Below, piece after piece: positions 27,732-38,200 of a stretch of 64,000 bases of DNA (position 1 is the first letter of the stretch; each line of letters starts with the position of its first letter). Location: contig OX638318.1 in the NCBI GenBank assembly GCA_951812585.1, positions 648,819-712,818 on the forward strand, read 5' to 3'. Under the pieces are notes generated by a model. It ran no database searches. It had not been told where the DNA came from and saw nothing but the letters and a program-made list of their open reading frames with translations. The stretch is from Rhodothermales bacterium (GTDB lineage Bacteria; Bacteroidota; Rhodothermia; Rhodothermales; Bin80). Both the position numbers and the translations under genes were made by a program.

Positions 27732-28478
27732 CTGCTTCTCATCAGTGCACAGCAAGACCCCGACAGCCCCCGTCAAGGCGCGATCGAGGAATCATCTCCG
27801 AAGCGGCGTACGGACATCCCGCCGCAGCTGACCGGCTGCCGCACAACATACGGTAATTCGTGCCATGTTCCCGACTTGTACATTGTGGAGGTCGGCCCTG
27901 TGAACCGGTCAACCCGGGTGCCTGGCCGACCGTGGGGCCGGCTGCATCTGCCGCTGCTGCAGTGCGATATACCCAATCGCTGGACAGCTTTTCGCCAGTG
28001 CCCCCGCCCAGCAGTGTTATGGGTTATAGCGGAGCATGGCTGCACCGGTGGGCAATGGGTTTGGTATCGGTTGCAGGTCTGGCGGACACTGGCCCATCCA
28101 GATCGAAACAGACCGCCGCTGGGCTACGGTGATGGACCTTCCGGTGATGTCGTTGGTGATTGCAGAGCCATGCATGCAAGTCCGGGCTTGCGTGCCTCCA
28201 GTATGGGCCTCGCTCTGCTTGCCGCTGATCAATACGATCAAGGGCACTACGATGGCACTGGACCGCTTTGACGATGCTGTAGCACACCAAGCAGCGGCGC
28301 GGAGCATGTCCGGTGCTAAAAGCAAGGGACCAGTCTGGCATGCGCCCGTTCTGCCGAGCACGGCTTCGCTTCTTGCCCCGCGCGCGAGCCCAGCGAAGCA
28401 GCGCGCAGGCCTGTCTGCCCGCATGGAACGCATTGGACTTAAGCCCCTTTACTGCACAGACATTCTTCGCATATCATC
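27732..28478. other. Intergenic region with a dispersed repeat
   Basis: About 750 bases without a convincing gene. Its main content is the repeat described separately at 28013-28126. The remaining sequence has small frames without family features. The stretch upstream of the SDR gene includes acagacattcttcgcatatcat, which is A+T-richer than its surroundings and may hold that gene's promoter. Confidence 0.5.
28013..28126. repeat. Dispersed ~110-bp repeat, copy 1
   Basis: Aligns without gaps to 54755-54866 at roughly 80 percent identity by eye. Shared words include ttatgggttatagcgg, gtgggcaatg, ttggtatcggttg and ccatccagatcgaaacagac. It lies in non-coding DNA in both places. It could be a small non-autonomous element or an IS-end relic. 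Confidence 0.8.
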
Positions 28479-29303
28479 ATGCGCATGTTTGACAACCAGA
28501 CCGTCCTGATAACCGGTGCGGGACGCGGCATCGGGGCGGCGGCCGCACAACAGTTCGCGGCACACGGGGCCAATGTCGTCGTCAATGACCTGGAAGCGGC
28601 GCAGTGCAATGCGGTCGTGGACTCCATCGTGGCATCGGGCGGTACCGCCCATGCGGCGTCCGGCGACATTACGCAGGATGGCATGGCAGAAGTGCTCGTT
28701 GCCCGTGCGTATGACCTATACGGCGAACTCAACGTGCTGGTAAACAACGCGGGCTTTCTGTGGGACGGGATGCTTCACAAGATGACCGATGAGCAATGGC
28801 AGCGCATTCAGGAAGTGCACACGCTGGCACCGTTTCGGATGATTCGCGCAGCCGCCCAGTACTGGCGGCCCGCAGCCAAGGCCGAAATGAACACCGGTCG
28901 CTTCGCTCGGCGTTGCATCATCAACGTGTCATCCACCAGCGGCCTGCACGGCAACATCGGCCAGGCCAACTATGCCACCGCCAAGATGGGCATCGTGGGA
29001 CTCACCAAGACCGTTGCCAAGGAGCTGGGCCTGTTCAGTATCCGCTGCAACGCAGTGGCCTTCGGGATGATCGACACGCGCCTGACAAGGCCAACAGAAG
29101 ATGGCGAGACGTTTGCGATCAGCGGCCAGGAAGTCAAGCTCGGCGTGCCTTCCAAGCTGCGGCCGGCTATTGAAGCACAAATACCGTTGCACCGGTATGG
29201 AACACCAGACGAAGCGGCAGGCGGAATACTCTTTCTTGCCTCACCCCTGGCGGACTACGTCACCGGTCATACGCTGGAGGTAACCGGCGGACTCGGCATC
29301 TAG
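28479..29303 (+). CDS. Short-chain dehydrogenase/reductase (FabG-like)
   Basis: A 274-residue NAD(P)-dependent oxidoreductase. The cofactor loop is ITGAGRGIG (residues 11-19), NDLEA follows the second strand, and VLVNNAG marks the core. The catalytic set is visible as Ser152 in NVSSTSG, Tyr165 and Lys169 in NYATAKMG. An insertion around residues 128-145 (RPAAKAEMNTGRFARR) is longer than in FabG proper. The C-terminal GHTLEVTGG is typical of the family. Substrate unknown; 3-oxoacyl or hydroxyacyl-CoA reduction is a common role for similar proteins. It is tail-to-tail with the DsbA-like gene, only 2 bases apart. Confidence 0.88.
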   Translation: MRMFDNQTVLITGAGRGIGAAAAQQFAAHGANVVVNDLEAAQCNAVVDSIVASGGTAHAASGDITQDGMAEVLVARAYDLYGELNVLVNNAGFLWDGMLHKMTDEQWQRIQEVHTLAPFRMIRAAAQYWRPAAKAEMNTGRFARRCIINVSSTSGLHGNIGQANYATAKMGIVGLTKTVAKELGLFSIRCNAVAFGMIDTRLTRPTEDGETFAISGQEVKLGVPSKLRPAIEAQIPLHRYGTPDEAAGGILFLASPLADYVTGHTLEVTGGLGI

Positions 29304-29305
29304 AC

Positions 29306-30241
29306 TTATTGCGAATCCGGAGAGCGAAGAATTTCTTCGACGAGGATCACAAAGGTTTCGATGGGGTGCGCACCGTTGAGGAAACGTCCATTGATGAAAA
29401 AGCCGGGCGTGCCCGTGACCCCGAAGGCTGACTCCGCCAAGTCGATAGAGGACTCCACTGCTGCCGCCGCCGCCAGGTAGTCCGCTGACGTTGCATTGGC
29501 CGCGCACTCGTGCCAGGCATCAAGATCGATTCCGCTGTCCATCAGGTAGCTGCGACTTAGCGCAACGAGTCCCTCGAGCGCGATCTCGCTCTGATTTCGA
29601 AAATAATTGTCATGCAGCATCCAGAATGCCTCTGCTGACTGTTTCTCTGCGCACACGGCGGCAATAGCCGCAGGCTTGGCCCAGTTGTGAATGGGCAGTG
29701 GCTTGTGCAGATACACAAAGCGAACTTCGTCTGGATACTGCTTGAGAAGCTCCTCTATGGTAGCGAATCCGCGCGCGCAATAGGGACACTGGAAGTCGGA
29801 AAATTCGAAAATCGTCACAGGCGCATCCGCTGGGCCGCGGGACGCCATGCCTTCCGCGTACTCCATCAAGGCATCATGGCGCTCCGCTTCGGATATCGCT
29901 TCCAGCTGTCTTTCCTGCTCCTGCCGCTCCGCCACCTGCTCAATCGACAGGCTGACATCTATGGCCTGATGCGACAACAAGAGTAGAACCCGCGCGTAGG
30001 CAACCGAAAGCAAAAACGGCAACTGCTGCTCGCCATTGATCAGTACCGTCCCCTGATGAAAGCCCTCAAAAGAGCTTTCGGTGATCGAATCCAGTTCCAG
30101 CTCCGCGTCACGCAGATCGGGGATTCGAAAACGGAGGTTGGCCAGAATCTGATCACTGGATGGCAGGTCCTGCCCCGGTGCAGTCGCCGCACACAACGAC
30201 GCCAGAATTAGAAGAAGCGCAATGCGCCGAAGCTTACACAT
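29306..30241 (-). CDS. DsbA-family thioredoxin-like exported protein
   Basis: A 311-residue protein. The start at 30241 gives a signal peptide (MCKLRRIALLLILASLCAAT). Residues 25-130 form an unassigned N-terminal domain with a Glu/Gln-rich helix (EQVAERQEQERQLEAISEAE). Residues 140-310 are a DsbA-type thioredoxin fold: VTIFEFSDFQCPYCARGF with the active CPYC at 152-155, VYLHKPLPIHNWAKPAA, and the cis-proline loop VTGTPGFFINGRFLNG. It should make or reshuffle disulfides in the periplasm. The frame continues upstream to 30391, but that region is outside the fold and has no signal character. Confidence 0.88.
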   Translation of the reverse strand: MCKLRRIALLLILASLCAATAPGQDLPSSDQILANLRFRIPDLRDAELELDSITESSFEGFHQGTVLINGEQQLPFLLSVAYARVLLLLSHQAIDVSLSIEQVAERQEQERQLEAISEAERHDALMEYAEGMASRGPADAPVTIFEFSDFQCPYCARGFATIEELLKQYPDEVRFVYLHKPLPIHNWAKPAAIAAVCAEKQSAEAFWMLHDNYFRNQSEIALEGLVALSRSYLMDSGIDLDAWHECAANATSADYLAAAAAVESSIDLAESAFGVTGTPGFFINGRFLNGAHPIETFVILVEEILRSPDSQ

Positions 30242-30531
30242 AAGGGTGCCGTTGGGTTTAGCCTGTGTGTTACTTGTGCATCGTGTAGATGTTGCCAGGT
30301 GACCATGCCTGGCGGTATTTGCGGGAGCCAAAAGAGTGCGCCTGGGTGCTGCACTGAACGCCCGGAGCCCTCTGTCACGCGGACCTTCCACCTGCCTGGC
30401 CCCACCTTCAGACGCTGCGAATCAGGCCCGGGCACTACCAGCGGGTGCCGCCTGGCGGGACAACGCAAATGATCGCGGCTTTGGGAACGCGAGGGATCCG
30501 CCGCCGCAAACCTCTTGCGGTAAAGCCCGCC

Positions 30532-31926
30532 TTATGCGCTTATGCCAAGCTGATCCGCCACATCCTGCACATACGCGCGGGCGCGGGGCTCGGAGCCTGC
30601 CTCCGCGTAGACCCGTAGAACGGGCTCCGTACCCGAGGGTCGAACCAGCACCCAGCCCTCGGCCGTGATGTGCTTGAAGCCATCCAAGGTATCCAGGTGC
30701 TGGACGGGACTGCCCGCAACCTCCTTGAGCCCGCCTTCGGCCTTCAGGCGCTGTACAATGGCAGGCAGCTTGGGCGTGTGTACATCCGCGCGATGGTATG
30801 CGTGCGGTCCAAACTCGTCAAACAGCTCCTGGACCAGGCTGGACAACGGCTGGCCGCGCCGCATGAGCATCTCCACGAGCATCAGGCCTGCATAGACGCC
30901 ATCGCGCTCGCAAATATGTCCCTTCAGCGCAATACCACCGGACTCCTCGCCACCGAGCAGCACGTCGCTCTCCAAGATGCGCGGCGCTACATATTTGAAT
31001 CCGATCGGCAATGTCTCCACCGGCAGCCCGTACGCAGCGCCCATCTTTTCCAGCATGGCTGAAGCAGCAAACGTTCGTACGATTGATCCACGCAGCCCAC
31101 GCACCTGGTGCATGTACTTGACCAGGAGCGCCATCACCAGGTGGCTTGTCACTTCGTTGCCACGCTCATCCACAACGCCGATGCGGTCCGCATCGCCATC
31201 GTTCGCAATGCCAATATCGGCCGCACTGCTGCCCACCAGGGACATGAATGGGCCTAGATTGCGCCCAATAGGCTCGGGGGCCAGGCCCCCAAAGCTTGGA
31301 TTGAATTCGCTGTGCATTTCCAGCACACGCTCACGGCCCAGAAGTGTACGGAAGAGTCCCTGCCCTGCGCCATACATGGCGTCGTGCGCAACCACCAGGC
31401 CAGCGCCGCGGAGCGCCGCCATGTCAAACTTCGTGTGCAGGTGGTCCGCGTACTGCGTACGCACATCCGCCGTCCGAATCTGCCCCGGCCTCTTTGCCCA
31501 GGCCCTGCCCATCGCTTCGGACAGCCTGCGCTCCACCTCGCCAATCATGGCAGGGGTCGCCGGACCCCCAAACGACGCCTTGAGCTTGTAGCCGTTGTAG
31601 TGCGCCGGGTTGTGGCTCGCTGTGATGACGACGCCCGCGTCAGTGCCAAAGGCCTTGGTGGCCCAGCTGATTGCAGGCGTCGGCGTGATACCCTCCGCAA
31701 GAATGACATCGACCCCGTCACGGGCCAAGGTCTCCGACACATGCTGCGCAAAGCGATCACCCATAAAGCGCGCATCATGCCCGATGACCACGGTGGGCTG
31801 CTCCGCCGCTAAACGCAGCCAGGACGCCGTTGCGCGCGCTACGCGCGTCAGGTTGGCGAACGTATAGTCTTGCGCCACTATGGCACGCCAGCCGTCGGTA
31901 CCGAAACGAATCCCGCCCCCGCTCAT
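30532..31926 (-). CDS. Phosphoglucomutase/phosphomannomutase family protein
   Basis: A 464-residue alpha-D-phosphohexomutase. It begins MSGGGIRFGTDGWRAIVAQD. The phosphoserine loop is ITASHNPAHYNG (Ser104), the metal loop NDGDADRIGVVDE, the sugar-binding loop LLGGEESGGIALKGH, and the phosphate-binding domain WVLVRPSGTEPVLR. The GTDGWR opening is shared with phosphoglucosamine and archaeal-type mutases, so the exact sugar (glucose, mannose or glucosamine phosphate) is not resolved. The start overlaps the stop of the upstream pgm by 4 bases (ATGA type), so the two mutases are translationally coupled. Confidence 0.88.
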   Translation of the reverse strand: MSGGGIRFGTDGWRAIVAQDYTFANLTRVARATASWLRLAAEQPTVVIGHDARFMGDRFAQHVSETLARDGVDVILAEGITPTPAISWATKAFGTDAGVVITASHNPAHYNGYKLKASFGGPATPAMIGEVERRLSEAMGRAWAKRPGQIRTADVRTQYADHLHTKFDMAALRGAGLVVAHDAMYGAGQGLFRTLLGRERVLEMHSEFNPSFGGLAPEPIGRNLGPFMSLVGSSAADIGIANDGDADRIGVVDERGNEVTSHLVMALLVKYMHQVRGLRGSIVRTFAASAMLEKMGAAYGLPVETLPIGFKYVAPRILESDVLLGGEESGGIALKGHICERDGVYAGLMLVEMLMRRGQPLSSLVQELFDEFGPHAYHRADVHTPKLPAIVQRLKAEGGLKEVAGSPVQHLDTLDGFKHITAEGWVLVRPSGTEPVLRVYAEAGSEPRARAYVQDVADQLGISA

Positions 31927-33497
31927 AGACCAGCCTCCTCCAGCGCCTGCGCCACCACCGCGCGCGCCTCTTCCAGAATGACCTCCAGATGATCTGCACT
32001 CCTGAAACTCTCTCCGTAGATCTTGTAGATCGCCTCGGTGCCGGAAGGACGCGCGGCAAACCACCCGCCGGCGGTTTCTACCTTGAGCCCGCCGATGGGC
32101 GCATCGTTGCCCGGCGCCCGCGTCCGCTTGTGCAGAATGCGCTCCCCAGCCAGCGTCACCGCCGGCACCATATCCGGCGACAGCTTACGCAGCACCGCCT
32201 TTTCCTCGCCCGTCGCTGGCGCATCCACACGCCGGTAATACGCCTTGCCGTGCTGCTCCTCCAGTCCGGCATAATGCTCGCTGGGATCGCGTTCCGTTAG
32301 CGCAGTCATCTCAGCCGCAAGCAGTGCCATGACAATGCCATCCTTATCCGTGGTCCATACGCTGCCGCACCGACGAAGCAGCGTCGCGCCGGCGCTTTCT
32401 TCCACCGCTAATCCGTACGATCCGCGTAGCAGACCGTCTACATACCACTTGAATCCCACGGGCACCTCCACCAGCGACCGCTTGAGGTCCTGCGCCACTC
32501 GATCCACCATGGCGCTGGTCACCAGCGTCTTCGCAATGGCCGTGGCCGCGGGCCACGCCGGGCGATACCCAAACAGATACGCTGCTGCTGCCGCAAGGAA
32601 GTGGTTGGGATTCATGAGACCGCCCCCACGGGTAACGATCCCGTGTCGATCTGCATCCGGGTCATTGCCGAACGCAATATCAAACCGGTCATGCAGCTGC
32701 ACCAGGCCCGCCATCGCATGCGGCGAAGAGCAGTCCATCCTGATCATTCCATCGTGGTCGGGCGGCATGAAACTGAAAGTCGGATCGATGGCCCTATTGA
32801 CAACCTCCAAGTCCAGTCGATACCGCTCCGCTATCGGATCCCAGAGGTCCGCGGCAGCGCCGCCCATCGGATCCACGCCAATCTTGAGGCCGGACTTGGA
32901 GATCGCATCCATGTCCAGTGCGTGGTCCAGATCGTCTATGTACGCGGTTGCCCAGTCCTGCGGGTGCGACTGTGGCCGCGCGGTGCGCCGCACGCCTTTG
33001 AGACCGCGCAAAAGCAACTCATTGGCCCGGGCCTGGATGGCGTCCGTGAGTGCGCTTCCCGCTGGCCCGCCGCTGGGCGGGTTGTACTTGAGGCCGCCGT
33101 CACCCGGCGGGTTGTGCGACGGCGTCAGAATGACCGCATCCGCCTGCGCTGCAAGCCGGTGCTGGTTATATGTCAGCACCGCATGCGACAGCACAGGCGT
33201 AGGCGTATAGCCGCCCCCCTCCTGCGTTATAGCCGTTACGCCATTGCCCGCAAAGACCTGCAGCGCGGTCGCAAACGCAGGCACCGACAGCGCATGCGTG
33301 TCCATGCCCAAGAGCAGGGGTCCCTCGGCTGGACGCAGCTCACAGATGGCCTGACAGATGGCCAGGATGTGGTTTTCATTAAAGGTGCCCAGCACTGAAG
33401 AACCGCGATGGCCGGAGGTTCCAAACGCTACTGGGCCATCACCAGGCTCGAAGTAGGCCGCTTCCAGCTGTGCTATGCCTGCCCCCGCCAAACGCAT
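31923..33497 (-). CDS. pgm: Phosphoglucomutase, alpha-D-glucose phosphate-specific
   Basis: A 524-residue enzyme that interconverts glucose 1-phosphate and glucose 6-phosphate. It shows VAFGTSGHRGSSVLGTFNE at 23-41, the catalytic loop ILTPSHNPPGDGG with Ser127, the metal loop FGNDPDADRHGIV, and WTTDKDGIVMALLAAEM. The last is typical of the E. coli Pgm subgroup rather than of PMM/PGM. The C-terminal phosphate loop reads WFAARPSGTEAIYKIYGESF. It sits 6 bases downstream of recN on the same strand, so recN, pgm and the second mutase may share a transcript. Confidence 0.92.
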   Translation of the reverse strand: MRLAGAGIAQLEAAYFEPGDGPVAFGTSGHRGSSVLGTFNENHILAICQAICELRPAEGPLLLGMDTHALSVPAFATALQVFAGNGVTAITQEGGGYTPTPVLSHAVLTYNQHRLAAQADAVILTPSHNPPGDGGLKYNPPSGGPAGSALTDAIQARANELLLRGLKGVRRTARPQSHPQDWATAYIDDLDHALDMDAISKSGLKIGVDPMGGAAADLWDPIAERYRLDLEVVNRAIDPTFSFMPPDHDGMIRMDCSSPHAMAGLVQLHDRFDIAFGNDPDADRHGIVTRGGGLMNPNHFLAAAAAYLFGYRPAWPAATAIAKTLVTSAMVDRVAQDLKRSLVEVPVGFKWYVDGLLRGSYGLAVEESAGATLLRRCGSVWTTDKDGIVMALLAAEMTALTERDPSEHYAGLEEQHGKAYYRRVDAPATGEEKAVLRKLSPDMVPAVTLAGERILHKRTRAPGNDAPIGGLKVETAGGWFAARPSGTEAIYKIYGESFRSADHLEVILEEARAVVAQALEEAGL

Positions 33498-33503
33498 AGG
33501 CTC

Positions 33504-35216
33504 CTATTCCCGTGTCTTCATAAGCTCGCGCGCACTCTCCCGCATGGCATCGGTCACCTCCGTACCCGAAAAAAGCCGGGCCACCTCCTCCGCACGCCCC
33601 GCATCCGACAAGCACCGGATGAAGGTGTGCGCGCGGCCCGCCACTACGCGCTTTTCTACGACATAATGGGTGCGCCCCAGCGCCGCGATCTGGGGAAGAT
33701 GGGTGATCGCAATAATCTGGTGGTAGCGCGCGAGCGCAGCCATGCTTTCGCCTACCATGCGCGCAATGCTTCCCGAAACGCCGCTGTCAATCTCGTCAAA
33801 CACGAGGATCGGCAGGCTCTCCGACTTGGCCAGGATCGTCTTCAACGCCAGCATGATGCGGCTGATCTCACCCCCGGAGGCCACACGTTTAAGGCTCCGG
33901 GCCGGCTCCCCAACATTGGTCGCAATACGAAATTCCACCTCATCCATCCCTTGCCGGAATGCCCGATAGCGGTGGGTAGGCTGCTCTGGTGCAGGCAACT
34001 GTATCCAGCCCTCCGGGTCGGGCCGACACCGAAAGTCTACCACCAGACGAGCCCCAGGCATGCCAACGCGCCTGAGCTCCACTGCCACATCGCGCTCAAT
34101 GCGCTCTGCTACCTCCCGCCGTTTGCTGCTGAGTAACAGCGCGGCCTCCGCAAGCTTTGCCTGCCGCCTGCTGATCTCTTCCTGCAGCGCCTGCAGGGAT
34201 TCCTTGTAGTTGACCAGCAGATCATACCGGTCGCCAATCCTGGCGCGATGCTCTACCACCGCCTGTACCGTACCGCCATACTTGCGGTTGAGTCGATGCA
34301 GTTCGCTCATCCGCTCCCGGATGACTTCCAACCGGTTCGGGTTGAACTCGATGCGCGCATTGTAGTCCTGCAACAGGGCCGCTACGTCAGCCACCACGAT
34401 CTGGGCAGACCGAATCTCTTCGCAGGCCGCTTCAAAGACCCTGTCAATACGCGCGAGCGCCTGCAACTCGTTGCGGGCTACAATCAGCTGATCTCCCGTG
34501 GCCTCATCCCGCGCATACAGCATCTCGTAGAGCGTAGCGGTGGCGCTAAAGAGTCGTTCCGCGTTTTCCAGCCTGCGCTGCTCGTCCACAAGGGACTGCT
34601 CTTCATCGAGCTGCGGGTTTACAGCATCGATCTCCTGGATTTCGTAGGCCAGGCGCTCTTTCAGCGCATGCGACTGGCTTTGCTGCTCCTCCATGGCGGC
34701 GCGCCGGTCCACCAGTTCACGCATAAGCGCGAGGTGCTGCGCATAATCAGTGCGCAGGCCGCCCAGCCGCCCGAATTGGTCCAGAAGCTCCAGGTGCGTT
34801 TCGGTGCGCAGCAGCGACTGGTGCTCGTGCTGCCCGTGCAGGTCGATCAGGTGGGCGGCCACCTGGCGCATGATCGACAGCGTCGCGGGCGTATCGTTGA
34901 CGAATGCGCGGCTATAGGTGGGCGCAATCTCGCGGCGCAAAATCAGATGCGACGACGGCTCCAGACCCTGGGCCGCCAGTAGCGATTGCAGCGACGGCAT
35001 GGTCGCCTCGTCGAAGAATCCCTCTATCACGGCGCGTTTCGCACCCGAACGCACAACATCAGCGCGGGCCCGCTCGCCCAGAATCATCTTCAGCGCCCCG
35101 ATGATGATCGACTTGCCGGCGCCCGTTTCACCCGTGAGGATGTTCAGCCCACTGTCAAAGTCTACCTCAAGCGAATCGATCAGCGCGTAGTCACGGATGT
35201 GAAGCGTCCTTAGCAC
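33504..35216 (-). CDS. recN: DNA repair protein RecN
   Basis: A 570-residue SMC-like ATPase for double-strand break repair. The Walker A motif GETGAGKS (29-36) follows the typical start MLRTLHIRDYALIDSLEVDF. The middle is a coiled-coil arm. The C-terminal half carries the signature LKRVASGGEISRIMLALK and Walker B in LPILVFDEIDSGVSG, followed by the RecN ending ITHLPQIAALGRTHYVVEK. Length and layout match the family. secA starts 15 bases upstream of it in the same direction, which points to an operon. Confidence 0.96.
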   Translation of the reverse strand: MLRTLHIRDYALIDSLEVDFDSGLNILTGETGAGKSIIIGALKMILGERARADVVRSGAKRAVIEGFFDEATMPSLQSLLAAQGLEPSSHLILRREIAPTYSRAFVNDTPATLSIMRQVAAHLIDLHGQHEHQSLLRTETHLELLDQFGRLGGLRTDYAQHLALMRELVDRRAAMEEQQSQSHALKERLAYEIQEIDAVNPQLDEEQSLVDEQRRLENAERLFSATATLYEMLYARDEATGDQLIVARNELQALARIDRVFEAACEEIRSAQIVVADVAALLQDYNARIEFNPNRLEVIRERMSELHRLNRKYGGTVQAVVEHRARIGDRYDLLVNYKESLQALQEEISRRQAKLAEAALLLSSKRREVAERIERDVAVELRRVGMPGARLVVDFRCRPDPEGWIQLPAPEQPTHRYRAFRQGMDEVEFRIATNVGEPARSLKRVASGGEISRIMLALKTILAKSESLPILVFDEIDSGVSGSIARMVGESMAALARYHQIIAITHLPQIAALGRTHYVVEKRVVAGRAHTFIRCLSDAGRAEEVARLFSGTEVTDAMRESARELMKTRE

Positions 35217-35231
35217 GAAGGCCTGGCCTGG

Positions 35232-38200
35232 CTATATGCGTCCATGGCAGTACTTGTATTTCTTCCCGCTGCCGCAGGGACACGCACTATTGCGGCCAAC
35301 ACGGTCACCGGCGATTACGGGCTGCCTTCGCGTCGATGGATCCCTCCCGGCTGCGCTACTCTGTCCGCCAGCCAGTCCGAAGCCGGGTGCTGCCGAATCC
35401 TTGCGCATCCGCGCACGCTGGCGATCCAGCCCAAGGCGACGACGGGCCGCGGCGGTCTGCACACGCGACTTGGCATTGCCCTGCTCCACCACGGGACCAG
35501 CCCTGAAGACAAACGTCACCACATCGCGACTGATCTGGTCCATCACGTTCGAAAACAGGTTGAAGGCCTCCATCTTGTACTCGATGAGCGGGTCGCGCTG
35601 ACCATACGCCCGCAGCCCGATGCCTTCCTTGACCTCGTCCAAAGAGCGCAGGTGCTCCGTCCATCGCTCATCAATAAGCCGCAGCACCGCCGCGCGCTCC
35701 AATCCGTTGTTGAGCTCGTGGCCCCCTGTTGCGAGTGCTTCGCCTACTTTCACCACCACGCGCAACCTGCGCCTGCCATCGCTGAAGTCTACAAAGACGC
35801 GGTTGCGCTCTTTGTCTTTGTTCTGTGCCAAATACTCCCGCATGGTGGCATGAAACGGATCGGCCAGCGCCTGACGCTTGCGATCATAATGCGCGACGGC
35901 TGCCTCAAACACATCTTCGCTGACGCCCGCTTCCCCCAGCGAAAAGAACCGCTCCCGATCAATCTGGTAGTCCAGAGCAAACAACTGGCGCAGGTCCATA
36001 CACAGCTCTTCAATGTTGCCATCGCCGTGATACCGGAACACAAGCTCTTCCACGACCTGGCGCAGCATTTCCAGTACCTCTCCGCGCATGCGTTCGCCCT
36101 TGAGCGCATGCATGCGCCGATCATAAATAACCTCGCGCTGCGAATTCAGCACATCGTCGTACTCCAGCTGCCGCTTACGAATAGCGAAGTTGTTCTGCTC
36201 CACCTTCTTCTGCGCGCGCTCAATGCTCTTGGTGATCCAGGTGTGCGTGATCACCGCGTTGTCTTCCACCTTCATGCGATCCATCACGCTGGCGACACGA
36301 TCCGGCCCGAACAGGCGCATCAGGTTGTCTTCCAGCGAAATGTAAAACTGACTTTCTCCCGGGTCGCCCTGCCGCCCAGAACGTCCACGCAGCTGCAGAT
36401 CAATGCGGCGGCTTTCATGCCGCTCCGTGCCTATGATCGCCAGGCCCCGGTTCCGTATCCCGGGCGCGAGTTTGATGTCCGTGCCCCGTCCCGCCATGTT
36501 GGTGGCGATGGTGACCGCCCCGCGCTGCCCAGCCTGCGCTACAATGAGCGACTCCTGCTTGGCGCGGTCCCGCTTGGCGTTGAGCACATTGTGTGGAATA
36601 CGGTTGCGCTTCAGGGCGCGGCTCAGCGTTTCTGAGACATCCACCGAGGTCGTGCCCACCAGCACCGGCTGCCCAGACTGGTGGTACTCCATGATCTTCT
36701 GGATCACTGCCCGGTACTTTTCGCGGCGCGAGCGATAGATCAGGTCATCCTTGTCGATTCGTGCAATGGGCTCGTTGGTGGGCACGACCACCACATCCAT
36801 CTCATAGATCTTGTGGAACTCTTCCGCCTCTGTTTCCGCCGTACCGGTCATGCCGGCGAGCTTCGTATACATGCGAAAGTAATTCTGCAGCGTGATCGTC
36901 GCATACGTCTGCGTTGCGGATTGCACCTTCACCCCCTCTTTGGCCTCTATGGCCTGGTGCAATCCGTCCGAATACCGCCGCCCGGGCAGCGCGCGTCCGG
37001 TATGCTTGTCGACGATCTGAACCTTCCCGTTTTCGACGATGTACTCCGTGTCCCGCTCGTAGAGCGTGTAGGCCTTGAGCAGCTGTTCAATCGCATGCAG
37101 GCGCTCCGCGCGGTCTGCATACGTGTTGTAGAGTGCGCGCTTTCGGTCTTCCAGGCGGTTCTTGAGCACGCGGAGATCGTTCTGGATCTTGTTCTCGCGC
37201 TTCTCTTCGGACAGATCTGTGCGCGCTCTGATGTCGTCAAACAGAGCCTGCTTCTGCTCCGCATATTCGTCTTCAAAGCGCGCGGTCTCTTCGCCCACAT
37301 CGGGCAGAATGAACAGATCTACCTCCGCTTTGGCCGCCTTGGCTACAAAGGCGCGGCCCTGGCTCGTCGGTTCAATCGCATGCTGCTTTTCATCTAGCGC
37401 ATAATGCAGCACCTCGTCCACCAGCGGCATGTTCTTGGCGTTGTCCTGCAGGTAGAAGAACTCCGTCTTCTGCCGCAATTGCCCCATACCCGGCTCCTGC
37501 AGAATCTTGATCAGCTTCTTGTTTCGCGGGAACCCCCGAGAGGCCCTCAGCAGCGCAAGGCCGGCTTCTTGCTCCAGCCCTTTCACTTCCTTTACATCGT
37601 CCCGTGCCAGCGCCTCGTCGCGCTCCTTGAGCAGTCGCTCGGCCTCCGACGCAAGGCCGGCCACGATGCGCTTCTGCCGCTGCACCAGCCGCTCTACGGC
37701 CGGCTTTAGCTCGTCAAAACGGCTTTGACCTGCCGCCGGTACGGGACCGGATATGATGAGCGGCGTCCGGGCCTCATCAATAAGCACGGAGTCCACCTCA
37801 TCCACGATGGCGTAGTAATGCGCCCGCTGCACAAGCTGCTCCGGCTCCACGACAAACGAGTTATCGCGGAGGTAATCAAACCCGAACTCGTTGTTGGTAC
37901 CATAGGTGACATCGGCATGGTAGGCCGCGCGGCGGCCCGCGCTATGCGGCTCGTAGCCATCAATGACATCCACCGTTAGCCCCAGGAATTCGAAGACCGG
38001 GCCCATCCACTCAGCATCCCGCTGTGCTAGGTAGGGGTTCACCGTAACCAGGTGCACTCCGCGGCCGACCAGCGCATTGAGGTACACCGGGGCCACAGCG
38101 ACCAGCGTCTTGCCTTCCCCGGTCTTCATCTCCGCAATGTTGCCGCGGTGCAGCACAACACCGCCCAATAGCTGCACATCGTACGGCACCATCTCCCACC